A DNA stretch of 64,000 nucleotides from Mixophyes australis (Eukaryota; Chordata; Amphibia; Anura; Limnodynastidae). Every line of letters begins with the position of its first letter. Position 1 is the first letter of the stretch. Shown here piece after piece: positions 20,765 through 31,442 of the stretch. Made by a program: the position numbers and the translations under genes. The DNA lies in contig JAVHZZ010000004.1 in assembly GCA_036250195.1 (NCBI GenBank), positions 163,224,869-163,288,868 on the forward strand, in the 5' to 3' direction. A model generated the notes under the pieces. That model ran no database searches. It worked only from the letters and a program-made list of their open reading frames with translations, and was not told where the DNA came from.

Positions 20765-22628
20765 AACTCAAGCTACATCTGAATACATCCAAGAGAATCT
20801 CCAGCGAGGATTTATTCGACCTTCTACCTCTCCTGCTGGAGCAGGGTTTTTCTTCGTAAAAAAGAAGGATGGGTCATTACGCCCCTGCATAGATTTCCGT
20901 GGACTTAATGCTATAACTATCAAAAATCGGTATCCCATTCCATTAATTACTGAGTTATTTGATCGTATCAAGGGAGCCCGGATCTTTACCAAGTTGGATC
21001 TTCGTGGTGCCTACAATTTAATTCGAATCAGGTCCGGTGACGAATGGAAGACAGCTTATAACACCAGAGACGGGCATTATGAATATTTAGTAATGCCCTT
21101 CGGGTTATGTAATGCCCCCGCTGTTTTCCAGGGTTTCATTAAAGAGATCTTCCGGGACTTGTTATATATTTGTGTCGTCGTCTATCTGGACGACATATTG
21201 ATCTTTTTGCAGGACCTGCCTTCTCATCATCAACATGTGGCAGAGGTCCTTTCCAGACTCCGGAAAAATTCATTATTCTGCAAGTTAGAAAAATGTTCAT
21301 TCGAGTTGCCCCAGATTCCATTTCTGGGATATATTGTCTCCAAAGTTGGTCTTCAGATGGATCCAGAAAAGGTGAATGCTGTGTTACATTGGCCTCAGCC
21401 AACTACTCTTCGTGCAATTCAACGTTTTTTAGGTTTTGCCAATTACTATAGACGCTTCATTCAAGATTTTTCCTCGATTGCATCTCCTATTGTGGCCCTA
21501 ACTCGTAAAGGGGCCAATACTAAACAATGGCCCTCTGAGGCTCTTCAAGCCTTCCAGTTTCTCAAAGAGTCCTTCTCCTCTGCTCCTGTTCTTCGACAGC
21601 CTGATGTGACGCTTCCCTTCTTCCTAGATGTAGATGCCTCTAATGTTGGTTTAGGAGCCATTCTCTCCCAAAGATCGGAGCAACAAAAATTCCATCCTTG
21701 TGCCTTTTACTCTCGGGGTCTTCTGCCTGCGGAGAAGAATTATACCATCGGGGACAAGGAGTTGCTGGCTATAAAAGTAGCATTAGAGGAATGGAGATAT
21801 TTGTTGGAGGGAGCTCGTCATCCTGTGACAATTTTTACTGATCATAAAAATTTGTCATATTTACAGTCTGCTCAATGTTTGAATCCTCGTCAAGCAAGAT
21901 GGTCTCTTTTCTTTTCTCGTTTTGAACTAATCATAACCTTCAAACCAGCTGCAAAGAATAAAAAAGCAGATGCTCTATCTCGAGCTTTTGTGACGTCCTC
22001 AGACGTTGAAGATGGTCCCAACCACTCTATATTAGACCCCAAATGTGTTTCCCTGGCTGCTTCTTCCACTAAGGTGCTACCATTTGGGAGAACCCTCGTG
22101 CCTCCTGCTCTTAGGAAGAAAATCCTTTTGTGGTTTCACTCTTCTCGTTTTTCTGGACACTCTGGTGAACGCAAGACCTTTGAAATTCTTTCTCGAAGTT
22201 ACTGGTGGCCTTCTATGAGGAAAGATGTCAAAGATTTTGTGGCTGCGTGTGATTTGTGTTCCCAGTTTAAGACTCCCCGCAGAACTTCAGCGGGTTTGCT
22301 TCAACCACTACCCATTCCTTCCAAGCCGTGGACCCATATTAGTAGGGACTTTGTTACTGATCTTCCTCCTAGTAAAAACTGTAATACTATTTGGGTAGTG
22401 GTGGACAGATTTTCGAAGATGGCACATTTCGTTCCTTTGACCGGTTTACCTTCTTCATCTACTCTGGCTGATTATTTCATCAAAGAAATCTTCCGTATTC
22501 ATGGATGTCCTTCCGAGATTGTTTCAGGTAGAGGAGTACAATTAGTTTTCAGATTCTGGCGGGCCCTCTGTAAGACCTTGGGTATCCGATTATCACTCTC
22601 ATCCCCCTACCATCCTCAATCTAACTGA
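20716..22628 (+). pseudogene. pol: Gypsy pol: reverse transcriptase, RNase H, integrase N-part
   Basis: Open in the frame that began by chance at 20520; true coding starts at about 20716. RT carries KKKDGSLRPCIDFRGLN and the catalytic YLDD (about 21184-21195). RNase H has FFLDVDASNVGLGAIL and FTDHKNLSYL. The integrase zinc-binding HHCC region is at about 22140-22270. In the catalytic core the second acidic residue is gone: codon 22527-22529 is GGT (Gly) in the VSGRGVQ context where the family has Asp. An in-frame TGA at 22626-22628 stops the frame directly before the QTERVNQ block. Confidence 0.93.
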
Positions 22629-23424
22629 CAAACCGAAAGGGTCAATCAAGATCTTGAGACTTTTATAAGGATGTTTCTTCAGCCAACCAAGACAACTGGG
22701 TAGAGTTGCTTCCATGGGCTGAATTCGCTCATAACAACATGTATCATGAGTCATCTTCTAAAACTCCACTCTTTGTGGTTTACGGTCACCATCCGTCTTT
22801 TCCGGAATTTCCTGCCCTCCCTCCCACCCAAGTTCCTGCTGTAGAGACTGTTTGTCAGACCTTCAAAAATATTTGGTCTCAGGTCAAAACCTGTTTAAAG
22901 AAAACATCTGCCAGATATAAGTCTTTTGCAGATAAAAAGAGATGATGGGCTATTCCACCACTGAAAATCGGAGATCGTGTTTGGTTATCAACCAAAAATA
23001 TTCGTTTGAAGGTTCCATCTATGAAGTTCGCTCCTCGTTTTATTGGTCCGTATAGGATCATTCAAGTGATAAATCCAGTTTGTTTCAAACTTCCACTACC
23101 TAAGAACCTTCGTATTTCCAATGCCTTCCATGTGTCTTTGCTCAAACCTCTTATCATCAACCGTTTCTCGGTCCCTCCTTCAGCACCTCGGCCAGTTCAA
23201 ATTCATCAAGAGGAGGACTTTGAGATTACTCACATATTGGATGCAAAAATGTTACGAGGAGTTCTTCATTTCCTCGTTCATTGGAAGGGCTTTGGTCCTG
23301 AGGAGCGGTCATGGATCAAAGCAGAAGATCTCAACGCTCCAGCTCTTCTTAAGAAGTTTTATTTGAAGTTTCCGGACAAACCCGGTTCCAGGTGTTCTGT
23401 GCCCACCTTTAAAAGGGGGGGTAC
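22629..23424 (+). pseudogene. pol: Gypsy integrase C-part and chromodomain
   Basis: Continues the integrase after the TGA. A frameshift near 22676 moves it to the frame open from 22706, interrupted by TGA at 22943-22945 and then open again to the LTR. Recognisable parts are LPWAEFAHN (catalytic-core end), the IGDRVWLS and FIGPY..I C-terminal integrase domain, FHVSLLKP, and a chromodomain at about 23217-23375 (FEITHILDAK...FLVHWKGFGPEERSW). Chromodomains of such elements steer integration to marked chromatin (family knowledge). Confidence 0.92.
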
Positions 23425-25038
23425 TGTCACTCACCGGACTGTGAGTGTCATTTCCCGTGTGTTCGGGAACCGTGGCCGTCCGCCATCCTGAGGGTCTGCG
23501 CATGTGCAGCCCTTATCAAACCTTCAGTACCTGTTGCTTTTAATTGATTGAATGATCAGGCAACCCTCCCTATTTAAACCACCTGTGATCATTGCCTGGT
23601 TGCCTGATCTTGGAGTCTCATTTCCCATGAGCCTCTGAAGGTGTTCCTGTGTTCCTCGTTTATTCAGCTCCTGCTGATTCCTGTTTACTGCTATTGTGGT
23701 TTCCAGACCACTTCAACTCTCCTGTGTTCATCGTGCCTGCACTCAGCTGATTCCTGTCTGCTATTGCTACCGGACTCCTGTTCGTTTCTACTCTCCTGTG
23801 TTCATCGTGCCTGCACTCAGCTGATTCCTATCCGCTGCCTCCGTTACTACTACAGAGTTCCTGATCATCTCAACTCTCCTGGGTTTATTGTGTCAGCTCT
23901 CCACTGCCTCTGTTACTACTACAGAGTTCCTGATTGTCTCAACGCTCCTGTGTTTATCGTGTCAGCTCTCCGCTGCCTCCGTTACTACTACAGGGTTCCA
24001 GACCGCCTCTACTCTCCCGTGTCAGTGTGCCTTCTCTCCGCTGCCTCCACCACTACTACTGGATACCAGACAGCCTCAACTCTCCCGTGTTCTTCATGTT
24101 TCCAGTTCCACTTACTACTGCTTCCTGAGTATTGCTTCGTTGATTCTGGATTACCTGCCGTGCGCTGCACCAACCTGATTACCGCTTCCACCCTCCAGTG
24201 GTCTCTCCTCCTGCCGGCCTTCAGCCGTTCAGGTATCCCTGCACGTCTCTCTGACAGCCTGCTCTCCTGAACCGCGGTATGCATACTTTCCATTGACTTT
24301 GCTTTTGTATTGCATATCCATCTGGACTGAGTTGTGTTCTCCTCCGGCGCCTCCTATCCACTGAAGCTATTGTTACCATTGACTTTGTTTCCTATTGCCT
24401 GGATAGCTATTGTGACTTTGTATACTTCAAGCAGTGCTTGTCAGTTATCGTTGTATTGTGGATATCATCGTGGGATCAAGTTCTGTGTGCCCCGTGTATA
24501 CTCTGCTTTACATTCATATCCTCGTGCCCCCCCTCACATATATTTAGCAGTGGTACAACTTGCTTACGCAGACCACTGACTCTTGTTCCCTGTGACACCA
24601 GTTTCAAGTATCCTCTCACATAAGCAGTGGTACAACTTGCTATACGCAGACCACTGACTTCCCCGTTACCTACTTTCACCTGGATTCCATTCCTTCACTA
24701 TAGACAGCGGTACAACTTGCTATACGCAGACCGCTGACTATCACAACCTCCTCGCTTCTCCTGGACATTCCTCCTCACTATAGCAGTGGTACAAATAGCT
24801 ATACGCAGACCACTGACTTTCCTCAAGTTTCCTTGTCCATCTGGTTCCTCATGTACATTCATCTACTCATTACCAGTTGCTGCTAGTCATAGACTTTCCT
24901 CGAGCATTCTCTCACCATCTGCTGTTTCTCCTGTTCCGTTGTCACCCTGCTACCAGAGAACCATAGTACCAACTATATTACTCTGGTAAGTCCATCATCT
25001 GGTGATATCCTGGGCAAAGACTCCTAGTGCCCGTGACA
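23425..25038 (+). repeat. Gypsy 3' LTR (1614 bp)
   Basis: Starts TGTCACTCACC directly after the polypurine tract AAAAGGGGGGG (23411-23421 plus TAC) and ends GTGACA before CCTAT. Its first half carries more copies of a roughly 60-70 bp pyrimidine-rich repeat (CTCCTGTGTT.ATCGTG..., GCTGCCTC(C/T)GTTACTACTAC) than the 5' LTR. Confidence 0.96.
24546..24817 (+). promoter_or_regulatory. Four-hairpin array in gypsy 3' LTR
   Basis: Copies at 24546-24580, 24623-24658, 24704-24738 and 24782-24817, matching those of the 5' LTR. All four stems are intact, including the compensated CAGCGGT/ACCGCTG in copy 3. The loop of copy 4 is altered (ACAAATAGC) but its stem is not, which again favours the stem as the conserved part. 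Confidence 0.85.
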
Positions 25039-25200
25039 CCTATCTGTGTGGAGTTTGTATGCTCTCCCCATGTAGTCTTTATGTGTAGGAAATTTTAGAT
25101 TGTAAGCTCCAATGAGGTAGGGACTGATATGAATGACTGTATATTCTTTGCACAGCAATGCGTTATATGATTAGCACTATATTAATAAACAATACTAATA
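25039..25200 (+). mobile_element. SINE, right half
   Basis: Starts with the second CCTAT and continues CTGTGTGGAGTTTGTATG..., the SINE core, then TAGATTGTAAGCTCCAATGA...ACTGATATGAATGA and an A-rich tail. An internal part of the usual core is missing. Confidence 0.75.
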
Positions 25201-27814
25201 AGGGCTCCAATTTTCACTGTCAGTTTGTGAGGAGACATTCGTGGAGTGTTGTGGAATTCCACAAGGTAGTTGATTGAGTTTTCATCATATGTTGTACTGT
25301 CCACTGACTTGGCATGTCGTCTCCTCACCACGGAAAAAGCATAGCAGACACTAGAGTGATGGCCATTACAGTGTCATTCTTTGGGAGGAATTAAATTCAG
25401 TGCAAGATAACGTAGGAGCCACCCACAGTGTGTGACTGCACACACTTCCGAGTATAACAGTCCCTAAAACATCACTAATTTTTGCTTCTCTGAAGAGTGA
25501 GCAATATTCGTTTTAGGTACTGAACATCCCACTGAATTCCCCTTTGTGATGTTGAAATGGCTTGTTCTCAAATAAATGCTTGGGGCTACTGGCTCAACTT
25601 GGGACAGTTTATAATCATGTGCTTGCATTTGTGCCCAAACAGGAATGTAGTTTTATAATACAAGCTCCCAGTGATTTAGCTGCAGGTGAAACACATCAGT
25701 CTGTAATAATGAATGCTCTGTAGACTCAAAGCTAGGCTCCACTGAAGGTGTTTCGGAATGTTTCTGTCAATTGTATCTAAAAAGTTAACATTGTCAATTT
25801 TCTAGGTCTTTTAGAAGGGAGCTAAACATTTACAGATAATTAAGAAGCATAATACAGTACATAAGATGTATTAGGTAAGTTATATAACAAACAACTGGCT
25901 TTAAGAACATGCAATAGGCATAATACAAGGACGCATATGTGGACAAGGTGGGGGCTGACAGACAGGAGGAAAGAGGGCCCTGCTTATGAGATTAACAATC
26001 TGGGGTATGTTTGAAAAAGCAAAGTGCAGGGTGAAACAGAGAAAACAACAATAAAACAAAGGCACGAGGGTAGAGAAACATTGATAGCTATCTGTTTCTG
26101 GACAGGGGAACCAGTTGAACATGAAAGGTACTGTGGACAGATAGTGGAAAAGAACAGCTTACCGACACCTTGTGTTAGGAAAAGGTTCAGGTTGTGGTTA
26201 TGTAGGGTTTGACAGGATTGCCTTACTCTGCCACCCTATCAGTTTATAGGTGGTTTTACCAATGCATCGGGGTTCCCTTTTACCGTCAGTAATCTGCCAT
26301 TATTGACTACTTTTACTAGTGTTACTTGGCCACTACACACTCACCAACTGTAAGTGCCACCTGTGCACCAGTTGTACAAGAGTGCCACCACCAGGCTCTT
26401 TCACTGGCACCGGGAACTGCTTACTTCTGAATGTTGTGTATAGTTGCTGCTGCATCACTTAACATGCAGATCATTGACTCAGAGAGCTGGGTTCAGCACA
26501 TGTCAGACAGGGAACAGATTAATGGGTTAGATCTTATATGTAGGTCACAGTATTACAGCAGGTAATAAGCATCATGAAGGATCTTTTAAGCAGAATGGTT
26601 TTTATTACTCATAAATAGTTCTTAAAAAGACTGTATATCATCCCTGCCCCATAGGGATGTGTTAACCAGTTGGAATACAAGAATGTACACACATAATACA
26701 GCAACGTGTGCTCTTTATATAGAGTCAAAACTAGTCTCCACACGTGCCAGAAGTTCAAATAAGCACTTAAAATACTAGTTAACTTTTGAGCAGGTTGGCC
26801 AATGTGGGAGAGGGTATAGACCGCGATGAACCAACCAGCCAGGTCTAGATATGACTGGGCCAATGGAAAGGGTAGTTATGCTCATGCCCTGACTGTTTCT
26901 CCCCTGAGTTTGAAAGAAGACAGACCTTCTCAAACCAGGAATATACGTGTCCACACGCAACTTGCACACAACTCCTGCATATTTCCAACTGTGTTCAAAT
27001 CTAAATGTCAAGATACTTTTCGATTTCAATCTGGGTGTAAGTACGCTCTGCCTAAACATTTTGCCATATGTAGGGGGAATAGCTCTTGTCAGATGGAGCA
27101 AAGAGTTATCTAAATTTAAACACAATATAGTGTTCTGTGATTGTCGTATATTTGTATATTTCATTCTTTAGACAGTTTCCCTATTATCTCTACCCCCTGC
27201 TAGTAAAGGCATGCAGTAGTCAAGGTAACACTATCCTCCTACCTGAAGCTAGAGGCTAGTTTACATGTTATTTTCTGTCTCAAAATGTTACAGAAACAGG
27301 CTCTCTCATTAATAACAGTACCTACAATGTACTTGTTGCATTTACAATAATATACCAGGTGTGATGCGCAGATAGTAGAAACAAATTCATACAATAAGTA
27401 ATATCTTCTAATTTTTGCGTGAGAAACGGTGAAATCAGTCAAATAAAGTATATAGGGGCAAGTAGTGATAGCAACATGTAACAAGAGTCTTGAATCCAAG
27501 TAAGATACATAGAAAGCAGTATGAGTGAGAAAGGATCAGGGTGTAGATTAAGCAACAGAAAGACAGTTTGTGTCCAAGTATGGAGTAAGGTAACCATCGC
27601 TGTTTTAGCAAATAAGCAAAAGAGGCATGTACAAATGCTTTGCTTTAAGAGCCTTCCTATACACAATAACATACCATGCATAAGTGTGGCACCTCTTATT
27701 GAGTGTAAGTAGCACTGGGTTACTTTAAGACACCTCTTCAAAAACAAAGACAATCATACAAAATAACAAAACGTTAAAGAGAGAGTGACAGTGGTGTTCA
27801 ATTATTCTCTCTCT
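25201..27814. other. No gene recognised
   Basis: Non-coding. ORFs are short and lack protein-like composition. 26580-27780 has the feel of an old transposon or LTR remnant, but no end, domain or duplicate was identified. Confidence 0.45.
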
Positions 27815-27989
27815 TCACCTCCCACTTTGACTACTGTAACCTCCTCCTATCTGGTCTTCCCGTCATCCATCTGTTTCTGCTTTAATTTGTCTGAATGCCT
27901 CGGTAGGACTGATCTTCTTCTTCTCTTGTCACTCCACATTAGTGGCACCACTCTGCAAACCCCAACACTAACTCACTGGTGCACCCTTG
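27815..27989 (+). mobile_element. L2 LINE 3' portion, left of provirus
   Basis: Contains TTTGACTACTGTAACCTCCTCCTATCTGG, which encodes the DYCNLLLSGLP motif near the end of L2-type reverse transcriptase ORFs. Frame is not maintained. It is interrupted by the provirus at target duplication CTTG and resumes at 37831. Confidence 0.7.
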
Positions 27990-28828
27990 TGTCGAAGTCA
28001 GCAAATTGGATAAAGTCATTTAAATTAAAGTCTAGCAAACTTGGTTGTCTTTGTCTGAAAAGATGCGTACGGTACGCATCGACGTACAAGGGCACGCTAC
28101 GGCGTGAAAGGGCGTACGCATCCACTACACGTGGCAGCAACAGTAATTGGTCTTTTACCATACATTCGCACAAACACGCATACTTATAAAATAGTACACA
28201 TTATTGGTAGTTGCAACACATAGTCAGTTATGTCGAAATATAGTAGTATTTATATGTTATATAAGAGTTACATGCATATTAGTGAAATACACGGAACGGG
28301 TTAAAGGAATAACATCATGAGTGGTATCATAATGAACCTTGTTACATATCCTACTGTTTGGTGCGCTCTGCGAGGGAATCGCAGAGTGCATACGCAAGTT
28401 ATGAACGATAGGGAATTATGAACTACTTAAGACTAAGGAATTCTGGCGGGAAGAGCAGAGCATACCCCCTGCAGAGATGACCCCCTCCTTTGGATTCCTT
28501 AGGATGAACCAGCCAATGATTGACGACCCCTTGGACATTCCTGAGACCCGGACCAATAGATGCAAGCCATACCATCTTCATTGTATTACTGTATTTGATT
28601 GTGTATATAAGCAGCAGCTTGTGATCCAGAGTGCAGACTTCTTGTCCCCAGACTTCAGGATTGAATGACTGCACTGGATCCAGAGCGCCTGCGATAAGTA
28701 ACGACTGTATTTACTATTACTTCGCTTGAGCATATTTTTTCCACTTATTGCGAATAAATCTTTGTGCGTTGGAAACACAAATCGAGGTTCGACAATCGTT
28801 ATTGGTTAGCGACAATACGCACATAACA
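27990..28828 (+). repeat. Provirus 5' LTR
   Basis: 839 bp. U3 holds a dyad GATGCGTAC-G-GTACGCATC (28062-28080) and a further GCGTACGCATC half (28112-28122). The TATA box TATATAA is at 28604-28610 and the polyadenylation signal AATAAA at 28753-28758. The R/U5 assignment is inferred from these. Confidence 0.97.
28604..28610 (+). promoter_or_regulatory. Provirus TATA box
   Basis: TATATAA, about 150 bp upstream of AATAAA in the LTR, in the position expected for the viral promoter. Confidence 0.8.
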
Positions 28829-28830
28829 AT

Positions 28831-28841
28831 TGGGGGCTCGT
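28831..28841 (+). other. Primer binding site, proline tRNA type
   Basis: TGGGGGCTCGT, two bases after the 5' LTR, matches the first 11 bases of the proline-tRNA primer site used by many gammaretroviruses. The remaining seven positions (GAGCTTT) do not match, so the primer is probable rather than certain. Confidence 0.8.
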
Positions 28842-28925
28842 GAGCTTTGGAGGTTTCGTTGCCGATGATACGCAAGACCAACGGATTTCGGTTCCTCAAC
28901 AAAGGGTGGAGACGCGTCATAAACG

Positions 28926-28931
28926 GGTAAG
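28926..28931 (+). promoter_or_regulatory. Candidate 5' splice donor in provirus leader
   Basis: ACGG|GTAAGA in the leader, close after the primer site, fits a splice donor for the subgenomic env message. Inferred from position and consensus only. Confidence 0.45.
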
Positions 28932-29724
28932 AACGCATGGTGTTCAAAACCTGAATTTTACTCTGTGTTGCAAAACCGAATGTCCGTTTTGCATTATCTA
29001 GGGCACGCTAACTAGAACCTAGGGACAAAAGAGAAAACTGTTTCTTTTTTCTGTCATTGTGCGTTTTAACTGTATTGCATTGTTTAGCGTATGTGTACTT
29101 CCTGCTGTGCGTACGCGAACTTCCGGTAAACTTGCCACGTGGTTAAACAATCGTTTTGATAGTTATTATACATGCATAGTATAATTACTTGTGAAAGCCT
29201 CTGAGACATTATTACTATTGTTGGGAACTTTTGATTTTCTGCGCAGAAAAGGTGTATAGTGTGTGATGTTGTAACGTAGATACACTGTTTTATTGTTGAG
29301 GTGCTCAGTTGCTGTCTGACGAGGCGGATTGCCCAACTGAAGGACGGTATACAGGGCAGGTATACCGAATGCGAAAACTGGGTTTTCGCAAAGCGCTACC
29401 AATAGATCGCAAGGTTTGCTAATAATTAGTATTGGTAGGCAGTGCGATCCGGTCGCACCGTTAGTGCGAATTGGTGAAGCAGCTAGGAGGAATTATACTG
29501 GAAAGGCAGGTTGATTGTATCGACTTTGCGCTCCCAGCGATAATAAACTCAGCAGATTTTGTGGTTTAGCCAGGGTATCGAGGAGCTGATAGCCCTTGGG
29601 GCCCACAGTGATATTTCTGTATTAGGGAAAAGCGAGTGAGCGCGGCTAAAGGAAATACGTTCACCGAGGATTATAGATCTCTAGCGGTGAGTATAGCAAC
29701 AGAGTTGAAATTATTAGGTGGAAA

Positions 29725-29792
29725 GAACAGAGCATTGCGGTGTGTCTGTATTTCACATTTGGCCGGAAGGAACAGAGCATTGCGGTGTGTCT
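29725..29792 (+). repeat. 44 bp tandem duplication before gag
   Basis: GAACAGAGCATTGCGGTGTG and the bases after it recur 44 bp later (29725 and 29769), 30-100 bp upstream of the gag ATG, in the leader region where packaging signals usually lie. The gag frame stays open through both copies. Confidence 0.9.
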
Positions 29793-29822
29793 GTGTTCCG
29801 GGTAGAAGGTATATTGTTCAAC

Positions 29823-31442
29823 ATGGGTGCTAAGCATACGCTAGAGATGGTCAGTGTACTGCCTAAGGAAGGCCCTATTGGTTCAGCGAGGTTTCTCATG
29901 TGTAAGAAGTATGGTGCATATGCAACTGTGTATTGTGACACGTGGGTCGGGATGACCAAAGCTTGTGATAGGCCTTTCCCAACAATAGGGAGTTTTAATG
30001 CAGAGGTACTGAATACTGTAAAAGATAGAATATGGTTGATCAAGTCAACGAAAAAGAGAAATAGACATAATGATTGTTTAAAATTGTGGCAAATGGAAGG
30101 TAACACGTGGCAGAGCAGCGAATGCAAACCGGAAATAGGCGTGGCGAAAAGCGCGCGCAAGGCGGATGTAACCATTGAGAAGCGTGGCGAACTCAGCGCA
30201 AGCGCGCCCCCGCCACCTTATGTGGCGGGAGGGGTAAGTACAGCCGTTGTTAAAACTGAAAATAGAAAAATTACTAAGTTGTACCCTGTTTTAAATCAGT
30301 TTCAATCAAGTGTATCTGAAAACGAAGATGAACCCACTGTGATTTCGGCCATTGCCCATGCTGTTAATGTACTAGAGGCTCAGCGCAAGTATGAGAAAAT
30401 GGCTGAGATAGGTGAGAGTAGCGTGATCACTAGGAGTGAAAGTGTTCTAAATCTAGGGCCTGTAAATCCTGTAGCGTCCCCTGAAGTTAGTGTACCAGAG
30501 GGTGTGTTCCCGGTCCGCACAATATCAGTTCCCAATGGGAAACCGGATAAGGATGGTGTAGTTCCTTTAAGAAATGTTACAATGCATTGTCCCTGGACTA
30601 GATCAGAATTACGTTCCATTATGACTGAATTCCCAGATCCTAGAAAAGAGTTAGCTAAATGTCAGAAATTTGTTAAAGACTTAGGGAATGCTCATGAACC
30701 AACCAGTAAGGATTGGCGGGTAGTGTTGAGGGCGTGTCTTCCTCCCAATACTAACATACAAAAATTTATTGGAGATTGTTTGTTGGAGGAAGATGACACC
30801 CTGACTGATGAGATTAACCAACGGAATATAGAACAAATTGTCAAACACTTAGCCATCTGTTTTCCAGTAGTAGTAAATTGGAGTAAGATTTTCACCATTA
30901 AACAAAAGGATAGTGAAACTGCCTCAGATTACTTTGCTAGAGCTATAACAGCGATTGCACGATTTACTGGGATATCCAACATAAGTGAGGACCCACATCA
31001 CAGAGAGGTAGCTGTAGGGGTACTGATGGATGGCCTTAGGGAAAATTTAAAGACGAGAGTACAAACCACATTACCTAATTGGAGAGGCGTCACGGTAGAC
31101 TTCCTTAGGGAGTCTGCTGTGGAGCATGACAAGAACCTTTTTAGAAAAAGGGAAGAGAAAAGTGATAGGTTAATGACGGTAAGTATACAGGCTCTAGAAG
31201 GGGTGCATACACGACCACCAGCATACAACCCATATAACAGGAAACCTAAAGTGATCAGGTGTTTCAACTGTAACGAGGAAGGACATTACAGGAGAGATTG
31301 TAATAAAGAAAGACTCAATACACATAGGGGTGGGTCACATAGATATCCTCCAAGAAAGGATTCACATAGACTAGAAGACTCACATCTACCCGCGCATATT
31401 ACGGCAGCAAATGCTGCGCGGGAAATCAATAGTCAGCGCTAG
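29823..31442 (+). CDS. gag: Endogenous retrovirus Gag
   Basis: 539 codons. The ATG at 29823 is preferred over the upstream open frame (from 29718) because it gives an N-terminal Met-Gly, the myristoylation signal that targets matrix to the membrane. A PPPPY late-budding motif lies at about residues 128-133. The capsid region spans about residues 245-450 (PWTRSEL, then a long helical region with a major-homology-like stretch). One zinc knuckle, CX2CX4HX4C, at 31260-31301 gives nucleocapsid, followed by a basic tail. The frame ends in a single TAG (31440-31442). Downstream of it the same frame continues directly into the protease, as in gammaretroviruses that translate Pol by stop-codon readthrough. 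Confidence 0.95.
   Translation: MGAKHTLEMVSVLPKEGPIGSARFLMCKKYGAYATVYCDTWVGMTKACDRPFPTIGSFNAEVLNTVKDRIWLIKSTKKRNRHNDCLKLWQMEGNTWQSSECKPEIGVAKSARKADVTIEKRGELSASAPPPPYVAGGVSTAVVKTENRKITKLYPVLNQFQSSVSENEDEPTVISAIAHAVNVLEAQRKYEKMAEIGESSVITRSESVLNLGPVNPVASPEVSVPEGVFPVRTISVPNGKPDKDGVVPLRNVTMHCPWTRSELRSIMTEFPDPRKELAKCQKFVKDLGNAHEPTSKDWRVVLRACLPPNTNIQKFIGDCLLEEDDTLTDEINQRNIEQIVKHLAICFPVVVNWSKIFTIKQKDSETASDYFARAITAIARFTGISNISEDPHHREVAVGVLMDGLRENLKTRVQTTLPNWRGVTVDFLRESAVEHDKNLFRKREEKSDRLMTVSIQALEGVHTRPPAYNPYNRKPKVIRCFNCNEEGHYRRDCNKERLNTHRGGSHRYPPRKDSHRLEDSHLPAHITAANAAREINSQR

Larger units (their letters stand above)
17911..25038 (+). mobile_element. Full-length Ty3/gypsy chromovirus, inactive
   Basis: Long direct LTRs with TGTCAC...GTGACA ends and a 5 bp target duplication CCTAT. 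Between them lie gag, protease, reverse transcriptase, RNase H, integrase and a C-terminal chromodomain, in that order, with no env. This is the chromovirus branch of Ty3/gypsy. The coding region is broken by at least two frameshifts (about 20715 and about 22676), two in-frame stops (22626, 22943) and two active-site substitutions. No clear tRNA-complementary primer site was seen after the 5' LTR. Confidence 0.96.

Noticed and set aside
23641..24270. 209-codon ORF
   Set aside because: Lies within the gypsy 3' LTR and results from tandem pyrimidine-rich repeats free of stops.
29718..29822. Gag starting at 29718 rather than 29823
   Set aside because: The ATG at 29823 gives Met-Gly for myristoylation and follows the duplicated leader unit; the upstream codons are duplicated leader sequence.
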